Below, piece after piece: positions 1-6,263 of a DNA stretch of 6,841 nucleotides; within the stretch, counting starts at the first letter, position 1, and the number at the start of each line of letters is the position of its first letter. The translations under genes were made by a program, and so were the position numbers. The DNA is taken from assembly GCA_028293405.1 (NCBI GenBank), contig JAQGOW010000668.1:1-6841 (forward strand), given 5' to 3'. This stretch comes from Verrucomicrobiales bacterium. GTDB taxonomy: Bacteria; Verrucomicrobiota; Verrucomicrobiia; Limisphaerales; Palsa-1400. The notes under the pieces were generated by a model, which saw only the letters and a list, made by a program, of their open reading frames with translations, was not told where the DNA came from and did no database searches.

Positions 1-407
1 TCACCATCCAGGCCCAAATTCTCGATCTGCTGAAAGACCTCAAACAGCGCCTCGGGATGAGTCTCCTTCTCATCACGCACAACCTCGCCATCGTGGGCGA
101 AATCGTCGATCGCGTCGCAGTCATGTATGCCGGTCAAATTGTGGAGATGGCACCAGCGCGAGAATTACTGAAGAAGCCTTTCCATCCGTACACGCGCGCG
201 TTGATAAATTCTGTGCCGAAGCTCGGGGCCAACGTTGGTCGACTGACCGCGATCCCTGGCACCGCGCCGCGTCCGGGAAGTTTCCCGCAAGGCTGCCGAT
301 TTTATCCACGCTGCCCAACCGCCAAACCCGAGTGCGCGACAACGATGCCAGAGTTGGTTCAAGTTGAACCGAACCGCTGGCTTCGTTGTGCGTATCGCCT
401 ACCCTAA
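1..407 (+). CDS. Oligopeptide/dipeptide ABC transporter ATP-binding protein (OppD/DppD type), 3' end only
   Basis: This is the C-terminal part of the cytoplasmic ATPase subunit of a peptide-type ABC importer, which hydrolyses ATP to drive uptake of oligopeptides, dipeptides or related solutes. The frame is already open at the left edge (codons from base 3) and begins with TIQAQILDLL, which normally follows the Walker B/D-loop, so Walker A, the signature and Walker B lie outside the window. The H-loop histidine is in LLITHNLA (codon 78-80). After VMYAGQIVE comes the family-specific oligopeptide-transporter C-terminal domain, with HPYTRALI and the motif GCRFYPRCP. Four cysteines (codons at 294, 312, 333 and 387) are spaced C-x5-C-x6-C-x17-C as is usual for this domain. 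The methionine at base 57 is internal, not the start. The stop codon overlaps the stop of the convergent gene by sharing bases 405-406. Whether it is OppD, DppD or the second half of a fused OppDF cannot be told from this fragment. Confidence 0.93.
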   Translation, partial: TIQAQILDLLKDLKQRLGMSLLLITHNLAIVGEIVDRVAVMYAGQIVEMAPARELLKKPFHPYTRALINSVPKLGANVGRLTAIPGTAPRPGSFPQGCRFYPRCPTAKPECATTMPELVQVEPNRWLRCAYRLP

Positions 408-1093
408 GCTGCAGCCACCAAATCCCGCCGCACCGGTCTCGCCTTGAAAGCCGCATAGCGCCGACTTAACTCTTCCTTGGCAAGAATCTCAAACCACCCT
501 TTGTAAGTTTTGCGCGCCGGTTTGCGTGGATATTCCGTCAACGACCTTTCAATCACCGTTTGCAAAATCGCGTCCGAATTGATTGACCTCAACGGAATTC
601 GACCCGCCATTTCGTCCCGCCGAATCATTTCCGTAATTGCCGACAGCACCGCGTTACGATGCTGCGCCAACATTTCCATCAACATTTCCGGCACCGGCTG
701 ATCAGCAACGAACTCCGGAACAGCTTGAAACCAAAGCACCTTCTTGTCATCGGCTCCCGCCCGGCGCTCGCTCCGATTCCAATTAGCGTCACCGCGCAGT
801 TCCGATTTATGAGATTTAATCTCGCGCACCAGAGCATCTGCGGCGCGGTCGAAAGCGGTCATCATATTGTCGGCTTCCTTCGTCGCATTCAGGATGCGAG
901 CGGGTAAACGCAGATGTAGCTTAGCCGTGTACCAATCCTTTTTTGTGTTCTTCTCGAGACTGATGTCTAAGTGAACCGTTCCCTGTGGAAAGTGAGTAAG
1001 ATGTTTTTTTATTAAATCGAGGCGGTTATTGAATTTCTGTCCGAGGTTCTCTGCATGGATATTTCGAGTGGTAGAGTGCCATGTATACGTCAT
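404..1093 (-). CDS. HPF/RaiA-family ribosome-associated protein with a non-canonical C-terminal helical region
   Basis: This 229-residue protein begins with an S30AE (HPF/RaiA, 'sigma-54 modulation') domain. Members bind the 30S decoding region and inactivate or protect ribosomes in stationary phase or stress. Residues about 7-100 match the fold's pattern: an opening strand (RNIHAENLG), a basic helix (LDLIKKHL), strands containing VHLDISLEKN and YTAKLHLRLP, then a helix with NMMTAFDRAADALVREIKSHK. A charged linker follows (about 100-118). The tail (about 119-229) is not the usual long-HPF dimerisation domain: I see no VVRTK-like or VVYRR-like segment. It is mostly helical (LMEMLAQHRNAVLSAITEMI, DAILQTVIERSL, GWFEILAKEELSRRY) and ends in a basic stretch. 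The ATG at 1093 is chosen because it has a strong GGAGGG five bases upstream and starts just before the conserved strand; a GTG start at 1168 would add 25 non-conserved residues. The gene is convergent with the ABC gene and divergent from the DCC gene. The domain call is firm; the role of the tail is unknown. Confidence 0.85.
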   Translation of the reverse strand: MTYTWHSTTRNIHAENLGQKFNNRLDLIKKHLTHFPQGTVHLDISLEKNTKKDWYTAKLHLRLPARILNATKEADNMMTAFDRAADALVREIKSHKSELRGDANWNRSERRAGADDKKVLWFQAVPEFVADQPVPEMLMEMLAQHRNAVLSAITEMIRRDEMAGRIPLRSINSDAILQTVIERSLTEYPRKPARKTYKGWFEILAKEELSRRYAAFKARPVRRDLVAAA

Positions 1094-1187
1094 AATTTCC
1101 CTCCACTCACAATATTCGCCCGAACCGCAATTTCGCAAAGGTGCAATCCCCCTGTTCAAAAAACGCACAAAAGACTAGGCTTCTGAT
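1094..1187. promoter_or_regulatory. Divergent intergenic region between the HPF-like and DCC genes
   Basis: These 94 bases separate two divergently transcribed genes, so promoters for both probably lie here. The region is more A/T-rich than its flanks and has the Shine-Dalgarno of the minus-strand gene at one end. On the plus strand a TAGGCT hexamer (1176-1181) could be a weak -10 just before the GTG start, but no convincing -35 accompanies it. On the minus strand no promoter stands out. The location supports promoter content; no exact element is established. Confidence 0.45.
1099..1104 (-). promoter_or_regulatory. Strong Shine-Dalgarno (GGAGGG) deciding the start of the HPF-like gene
   Basis: On the minus strand GGAGGG is followed by five bases (AAATT) and then ATG at 1093-1091. 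This spacing is optimal and favours that ATG over the upstream in-frame GTG at 1168. It is the only clear Shine-Dalgarno found upstream of a start in this window. Confidence 0.75.
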
Positions 1188-1592
1188 GTGAGCCAGTCAC
1201 AGAACGTTAGCAATCCACCGCCGAAGCCAGTGATGATCTTCGACGGGGACTGCGGCTTCTGCCGTTGTTGGATTGAACGCTGGCATCGCACCACTGGCGA
1301 CCGCGTTGAATACATCGCCAGCCAGGAACCTGAAGTCCGCCGACGTTTCCCCGAAATCCCGCAATCCGCCTACGACACTTCCGTCCAATACGTCGAGACC
1401 GACGGGACCGTATTCCACGGTGCTGAAGCGGTCCTTCGATCACGAACCGTTGTCGGTCGCAAATGGCTCGTCTGGATCTATTACCATATGCCCGGCGCAA
1501 GATTCCTCTTTGAGTGCGCCTATTCGTTCGTCGCCTCTCACCGCATCACATTCAGCAAGCTCAACCGCCTGGTTTTCGGTAAAACTCCATAG
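1188..1592 (+). CDS. DCC-family (DUF393, YuxK-like) predicted thiol-disulfide oxidoreductase
   Basis: This 134-residue protein belongs to the DCC family, predicted to have a thioredoxin-like fold and named after a conserved Asp-Cys-Cys signature. Here the signature is FDGDCGFC: Asp19, Cys22 and Cys25, with a further Cys27. The rest follows the family pattern: a strand (VEYIAS) after the first helix, a middle segment with VQYVETDGTVFHGAEAVL, and an ending that includes MPGARFLFECAYSFVASHR. The length is typical for the family. There is no signal peptide or membrane anchor, so it is probably cytoplasmic; a physiological substrate is not known for most members. Translation starts at GTG 1188, because an in-frame stop (TAG at 1176) blocks any earlier start; a later ATG at 1233 would begin only three residues before Asp19. 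No good Shine-Dalgarno is visible. It lies 48 bp upstream of the first glycosidase-like gene on the same strand, so partial co-transcription is possible. Confidence 0.88.
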   Translation: MSQSQNVSNPPPKPVMIFDGDCGFCRCWIERWHRTTGDRVEYIASQEPEVRRRFPEIPQSAYDTSVQYVETDGTVFHGAEAVLRSRTVVGRKWLVWIYYHMPGARFLFECAYSFVASHRITFSKLNRLVFGKTP

Positions 1593-1599
1593 ACACGAA

Positions 1600-1629
1600 T
1601 TGACTCCGCGCGGTCGCCCCGCGTAGCCT
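1600..1629 (+). promoter_or_regulatory. Candidate sigma-70-type promoter before the glycosidase-like pair
   Basis: TTGACT at 1600-1605 matches five of six -35 consensus bases. An 18-bp spacer leads to TAGCCT at 1624-1629, which keeps only the T-A-n-n-n-T positions of a -10. The start codon is at 1641, so a transcript from here would have a leader of only a few bases, which fits the lack of a Shine-Dalgarno. It sits in the 48-bp gap after the DCC gene. The -10 is weak, so this remains a guess. Confidence 0.35.
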
Positions 1630-1640
1630 CTTCGCGCCCT

Positions 1641-3953
1641 ATGACTAGCCCAGTTCGTTTTATCCATTCTCTCACGCTTGCACTTGTAACAGCCACTTGC
1701 ACGAGCCTCCACGCGCAAGCCATTCACGTCCCGACGCTGGAAGAAGCGCAATCCGCCAAACGCGATGTCTGGGGCGAAGCCGCCATCGCGCAACCGAACG
1801 GACCCAGCTACGAGTTTTTTGAAAACCTTCTGCCCCCGCCTCGTTACGTTGACGCCGAGTTCAAATACTATCCCATTGCACTCAGTGCACCGAACGCCCC
1901 CGTCAAAGCACATCTGATTTCGAACGGCAGCGGCATCAACCTCTGGGGCGTCGCACACAACTGGAAGGAACACCCGGCGGCATTTCACTTCCGCGTCGGC
2001 CCCGACCAATATCAATTCGGCGGCCAACTCAGCCGTCTCGAACAACCCACCCTCGCTGATGGTTACTTGCCGATTTTCGAAATTCGTTACCAGCACGCCA
2101 GCCCCGTGGACAATGAAGCCTGGCTGCCGCTAAACCAAAAAACCAACGCCGACATCCCCTCGGAAATCTATAAACTAGAAGCGTTCGCTCCGACCGACAA
2201 AGCCTCGGCCGAATACGGCATCGCGTTCGTAAAATTTTCGCTCGCCCAAGGCAACAACGGTGACGTCAGCGTTGTCATTGATTCGCGCAGCCAACTCAAG
2301 GTGAAGGACGGCGTCGTCACCAACGACAAAGGCCAGATCCTCGCCTGGTTCGACAAGCATTGGAAATGCTCCGGAAGCCGCGCCGAAGCAAAGTTCGGCG
2401 GCAAAACAGTCGTCACACTCGCCGTCGCCAGCACGCCTGTCGACCCGACGTTCGCCCTGCAAATGTCCCCCGAGCGTTACGCCAAAGACCGTGAAACCTG
2501 CGCGCAAACATGGCGCGAAATCCTCGGCCAAGGCATGAACGTCGAAACACCTGAACCGGTCGTCAACAATGCGTGGCGCCATTTGCTCGTGCAAAATTTC
2601 GAACTGATCAACGGCGACAAAATGAAATACAGCACCGGCAATTCCTACGACGGGCTCTACGAAGCCGAAGGCAGCGATGCCGCACTTGCCATGATGGTGT
2701 GGGGCTTCGAATCCGACACCAAACGGTTGATGGGCCCGCTCTTCGATTTCACCCGCAAAGGTCTCGAATACCATCAAGCCGGTTTCAAACTCAACGACAT
2801 CTGCCGTTACTACTGGCAAACCCGTGACGCATCGATCTTCAAAGATTTCGACGTGCGCTGGCGCAAAGAAGCCGATCGTCTCGACAAACACCGCACCGGC
2901 GCTCACGGCCTTTTTCCCGAAGAGCAATATTGCGGCGACGTTCACACGCGCTGCCAAAGCCTCAACGTGAACTCAAAAGCCTGGCGCGGCTTGCGTGACC
3001 TCGGCGCGGCGCTTGAAACAATCGGCAATCCCGAAGGCGCGCACTACACACAAACTGCCACCGAATTTCGTCCCAAAGTTTTGCAAGCAGTCCGCGAGAG
3101 CGCGATCCGCACGACGACTCCACCATTCGTTCCAATGGCGCTGTACACCAACGAAGGTCCGCACGATCCCATCACGCAGGTTCGCATCGGCGGTTACTGG
3201 AACATCATCATCGGCTACACCATCGCCAGCGGCGTTTTCCCCGTCGGCAGCGAGGAAGAAAACTGGATCCCAAATTACCAGGAGAACTACGGCGGCCTCG
3301 TTATGGGCATGATCCGCGCCGGCGGGCCAACCGTTCGATTTTGGAATTCCAGTTTCAAAATCAACCCGCTTTACGGCACGCGCTACGCACTCGACACCTT
3401 GCGCCGGGACGACGTTGACCGCGCGCTCGTCTGTTTCTACGGCATGCTCGCCCAAGGCTTCACGCGCAACACTTTCAACTGCGGCGAAGTCCAGTGCCTC
3501 ACGCCGCTCGACGAAGGCGGACGCATCCTGTCACTGCCGCCGAACAGCGCCGCCAATTCCCACCTGCTCTCCATGCTCCGCTACATGCTCGTGCAAGATT
3601 ACGACAGCAGCGACGACGGCAAGCCCGACACCTTGCGCCTCTGCTTCGCCACACCGAAGCGTTGGATGGAGGACGGCAAAACTCTGAACATCGAACGCGC
3701 ACCGACAATGTTCGGCCCCGTCTCCGTCAAAATGCAATCGCACATCCAACAAGGCAACGTCACCGCCGAGGTCGCATTGCCTGAACGCAACGCCCCTGAA
3801 AAAATCCTGATACGCGCACGCGTCCCGGACGGCTTCAAAACTGTCTCCGCCGAAATCGAAGGCAAAACCTTCAAAGCCGACGACAAAGGCACGGTCGATT
3901 TAACCGGCCTCAAAGGCAAACACACCATCCGTTTCGCCGTCGAAAAAATCTGA
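1641..3953 (+). CDS. Secreted six-hairpin glycosidase-like protein, upstream paralog
   Basis: This 770-residue protein is probably exported and acts on a carbohydrate, but I cannot assign a glycoside hydrolase family or substrate. The N-terminus is a Sec-type signal peptide: basic start, hydrophobic stretch (LTLALVTATC), likely cleavage after LHA (residue 25) or AQA (27). Residues about 55-265 look beta-rich (RYVDAEFKYYP, LISNGSGINLWG, FHFRVG). Residues about 285-650 have the repeated helix-loop pattern of an (alpha/alpha)6 toroid: VVNNAWRHLLVQ, YEAEGSDAALAMMVWG, CRYYWQTRD, AWRGLRDLGAALE, GGYWNIIIGY, PLYGTRYALDTLRRDDVDRA and PLDEGGR. A terminal beta region (about 660-770) contains TPKRWMEDGKTLNIERAPT. 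Conserved acidic candidates are Glu343, Asp346, Asp624 and Glu625. Cys431 and Cys438 could form a disulfide. The start at 1641 gives a complete signal peptide, though no Shine-Dalgarno is visible. The downstream neighbour, 3 bp away, is a full-length paralog. Fold-level call moderate; substrate unknown. Confidence 0.7.
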   Translation: MTSPVRFIHSLTLALVTATCTSLHAQAIHVPTLEEAQSAKRDVWGEAAIAQPNGPSYEFFENLLPPPRYVDAEFKYYPIALSAPNAPVKAHLISNGSGINLWGVAHNWKEHPAAFHFRVGPDQYQFGGQLSRLEQPTLADGYLPIFEIRYQHASPVDNEAWLPLNQKTNADIPSEIYKLEAFAPTDKASAEYGIAFVKFSLAQGNNGDVSVVIDSRSQLKVKDGVVTNDKGQILAWFDKHWKCSGSRAEAKFGGKTVVTLAVASTPVDPTFALQMSPERYAKDRETCAQTWREILGQGMNVETPEPVVNNAWRHLLVQNFELINGDKMKYSTGNSYDGLYEAEGSDAALAMMVWGFESDTKRLMGPLFDFTRKGLEYHQAGFKLNDICRYYWQTRDASIFKDFDVRWRKEADRLDKHRTGAHGLFPEEQYCGDVHTRCQSLNVNSKAWRGLRDLGAALETIGNPEGAHYTQTATEFRPKVLQAVRESAIRTTTPPFVPMALYTNEGPHDPITQVRIGGYWNIIIGYTIASGVFPVGSEEENWIPNYQENYGGLVMGMIRAGGPTVRFWNSSFKINPLYGTRYALDTLRRDDVDRALVCFYGMLAQGFTRNTFNCGEVQCLTPLDEGGRILSLPPNSAANSHLLSMLRYMLVQDYDSSDDGKPDTLRLCFATPKRWMEDGKTLNIERAPTMFGPVSVKMQSHIQQGNVTAEVALPERNAPEKILIRARVPDGFKTVSAEIEGKTFKADDKGTVDLTGLKGKHTIRFAVEKI

Positions 3954-3956
3954 CCT

Positions 3957-6260
3957 ATGACCTCGCGCGTTCTCGCTGTCCTCGCGGCCGCTGTGGTTTC
4001 GAGCACAGCCGAACCGCTCGCGTCATTCGATCAAGCCGTGACGTCGAGCCGCGACGAGTGGGGCGTCGCAGCGATGCACCAAACGAACGGCGCGAGCTAC
4101 GAGTTCTTCAAAGACCTGCTCCCACCACCACGTTACGTAAACGCAGACTTTCGATTCTACCCAATCGTCCTCAGTGCGCCGCACGCCAAAATAAAAGCGC
4201 GCCTGATCTCCAACGGCAGCGGAGTCAATCTGCGCGGCGGCTCGCGCGGTTGGAACGATCCCGGCACACCCGTGACCTTCCGCGTCGGCCCTGATGAACT
4301 TCGATTCGGCGACATCTTAAATCGCCTGCATCAACCGACTCTGGCCGACGGCTATCTTCCAATCGCCGAAGTCCGTTACGAACACGGTGTCGAAGCAAGT
4401 AAGTATCTGCCAAAACCAGGCACAACTTCACCGACGAAAAAACTCGGCATTGATCACATGTCGAACGTTTACGCCGTCGAAGCGTTCGCCAGCACCGATC
4501 CGGATTTCGCGAGCAACGGCGTCGTGTTCGCAAAATTTTCGCTAGCCAGCGGCAGCAACGGCATCATCACCGTCCATGCAGAAACACGGCCCAACAAATT
4601 CACCAACGGCTTCATCGTCGACGCCGACGGCAACGGTCTCATTTGGCTCGAGAAAAGTTGGGACATGGCCCGCGGCACTGCTCATGCCAGAATCGACACC
4701 AACAAATTCGCCACCATCGCAATCGCCGCAAAACCATTCGCCGCAGACGCACTGAAAGCGTTTATTGCTTCCGGCAAATTCAACTACGACTCCCAACGCC
4801 AGCAATGCGCAGACACTTGGAACAAGCTGCTCGCGCTCGGCATGAACGTCGAAGTTCCCGAACCGATCGTCAACAACGCCTGGCGCAATCTCATCATCCA
4901 GGACATCTCCATCATTCTCGATGACAAGATGAATTACAGCGCCGGCAATCAGTACCAAAAAATGTACGCCGCCGAGAGCACCGACGCTGCATTGCCCATG
5001 CTGGCGTGGGGTCAGGAAGACGAGATGCGCCAGGTTTTCGACGGCATCATGAACGTCCGCGACGAACGTCTCCCGCATCACTTCGCCGGCCACAAACTTT
5101 CCGATGTCGTCCGTTACTATTGGCAAACGCGCGACTTAGATTTCATCAAATCAAAGCGTCCGCTTTGGCAAAAATATCTCGATTCCATTCTCAACGGCCG
5201 CACCGGCGAACACGGTCTTCTTCCCAAAGAGAACTACTGCACCGACATCGAAGAACCCTGCTATTCGTTCACCGCAAACGCGACCTGCTGGGCTGCAGTG
5301 CGCGATATGGTTCCGGTTCTCGAGGAACTCGGCGACAAAGAACAGGCTGCCAAAGTTTCTGCGTTCGCGACGGACTTCAAACAGAAGATTCTCGCCGCCG
5401 TGGACGAAAATCTGCACCGCGAAACTACTCCGCCGTTTATTCCGATGGGTTTGTATTCCACCGAACAAATCCACGATCCCATCTACAACACCCGCATCGG
5501 CGGATATTGGGACCTTATTTCAGGTTACATTCTCGACTCGCGCATTCTTGTCGGCACTGAAAAAGAAACCTGGCTGCCCGATTATTATCAGGAGCACGGC
5601 GGCCTGTTCATGGGCCTCACTCGCTCGGGCACGCCTGATCACACTTTCTGGACCGGACAGCATCGAACCAATCCGCTCTACGGCATGCGCTACATCGTCG
5701 ATTGCTTGCGACGCGACGATGTCGAACGCGCGCTCGTCAGTTTCTACGGCATGCTCGCGCATGGCATGACGCGCAACACCTTCATTGGCGCGGAAGGTTG
5801 TTCAATCCAACCGCTCGACGAAGGTGGCCGATTTTTCTACTGCCCACCGAACACTTCCGCCAATGGTCAATGGTTGTCCGTTCTCCGCAACATCCTCGTG
5901 CAGGACTGGGACGTCGACGAAGACGGCCGGCCTGACACTTTGCGCCTCGCCTTCGGCACACCGAAACGCTGGCTTGAAGATGGCAAGACCATCAAAGTTG
6001 AACGCGCACCGACGGCGTTTGGCCCTGTCTCTTACAAAATCGAATCGCACCTCAACAAGGGCCACGTGCTCGCCCAAGTCGAATTGCCGGCTCGCAACAA
6101 AGCGAATCAGATTCTATTCCGCGCGCGCGTGCCAGAGGGCTGGCACGTCATGCACGCCGATGTTGCCGGTCACGAATTGCCGGTCGACAACAACGGCTCC
6201 GTCAATCTGACGAGTTTGCAGGGCAAGCTCGTCATCAACTTTGACGTTTCGCGCAACTGA
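3957..6260 (+). CDS. Secreted six-hairpin glycosidase-like protein, downstream paralog
   Basis: This 767-residue protein is a collinear paralog of the gene just upstream. In one aligned 50-residue block (residues 45-94 here, 54-103 there) I count 36 identities, and similarity continues to the C-terminus. It has its own short signal peptide, with cleavage likely after STA (residue 18). The domain order is the same: N-terminal beta region, a central helical part (about 280-650) with VNNAWRNLIIQ, YAAESTDAALPMLAWG, VVRYYWQTRD, GGYWDLISGY, NPLYGMRY, RRDDVERALVSFYGML and PLDEGGR, then a terminal beta region with TPKRWLEDGKTIKVERAPT. Candidate acidic residues are Glu340, Asp343, Asp621 and Glu622; the Cys428/Cys435 pair is kept. 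Residues 652-660 (DVDEDGRPD) fit a D-x-D-x-D-G-x-x-D calcium loop. It starts three bases after the upstream stop with no Shine-Dalgarno, so translational coupling is likely. Its stop is three bases from the convergent aconitase stop. Polysaccharide or oligosaccharide cleavage is inferred from the fold only. Confidence 0.7.
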   Translation: MTSRVLAVLAAAVVSSTAEPLASFDQAVTSSRDEWGVAAMHQTNGASYEFFKDLLPPPRYVNADFRFYPIVLSAPHAKIKARLISNGSGVNLRGGSRGWNDPGTPVTFRVGPDELRFGDILNRLHQPTLADGYLPIAEVRYEHGVEASKYLPKPGTTSPTKKLGIDHMSNVYAVEAFASTDPDFASNGVVFAKFSLASGSNGIITVHAETRPNKFTNGFIVDADGNGLIWLEKSWDMARGTAHARIDTNKFATIAIAAKPFAADALKAFIASGKFNYDSQRQQCADTWNKLLALGMNVEVPEPIVNNAWRNLIIQDISIILDDKMNYSAGNQYQKMYAAESTDAALPMLAWGQEDEMRQVFDGIMNVRDERLPHHFAGHKLSDVVRYYWQTRDLDFIKSKRPLWQKYLDSILNGRTGEHGLLPKENYCTDIEEPCYSFTANATCWAAVRDMVPVLEELGDKEQAAKVSAFATDFKQKILAAVDENLHRETTPPFIPMGLYSTEQIHDPIYNTRIGGYWDLISGYILDSRILVGTEKETWLPDYYQEHGGLFMGLTRSGTPDHTFWTGQHRTNPLYGMRYIVDCLRRDDVERALVSFYGMLAHGMTRNTFIGAEGCSIQPLDEGGRFFYCPPNTSANGQWLSVLRNILVQDWDVDEDGRPDTLRLAFGTPKRWLEDGKTIKVERAPTAFGPVSYKIESHLNKGHVLAQVELPARNKANQILFRARVPEGWHVMHADVAGHELPVDNNGSVNLTSLQGKLVINFDVSRN

Positions 6261-6263
6261 TCA

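Noticed and set aside
408..415. Palindrome GCTGCAGC next to the overlapping stop codons
   Set aside because: It encodes the end of the HPF-like protein (alanine codons) and has no loop or U-tract, so it is not a terminator.
1111..1138. Minus-strand promoter made of TTGCGA (1138-1133) and AATATT (1116-1111), 16-bp spacer
   Set aside because: Both hexamers match only four of six bases, and the implied transcript start would fall at the edge of the Shine-Dalgarno.
1094..1168. N-terminal extension of the HPF-like protein from a GTG at 1168
   Set aside because: The extra 25 residues do not resemble the family, and the GGAGGG-led ATG at 1093 is a far better start.
1609..1623. CGCGG/CCGCG inverted repeat as an operator or terminator hairpin
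   Set aside because: The stem is only five base pairs in GC-rich sequence, without a following T-run.
1440..2096. Minus-strand open frame (218 codons) spanning the DCC gene end and the start of the glycosidase-like gene
   Set aside because: It crosses two supported genes and the gap between them, and its product has no domain-like pattern or plausible ribosome binding site.
2175..2957. Long minus-strand open frame (260 codons) inside the first glycosidase-like gene
   Set aside because: It is antisense to a gene with a signal peptide and a full-length paralog. Its translation shows no recognisable motif, and long antisense frames are expected from the codon bias.
5006..5560. Plus-strand open frame (184 codons) in another phase of the second paralog
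   Set aside because: Its translation is dominated by Arg, His and Ser, typical of an out-of-frame reading, while the main frame aligns with the paralog throughout.
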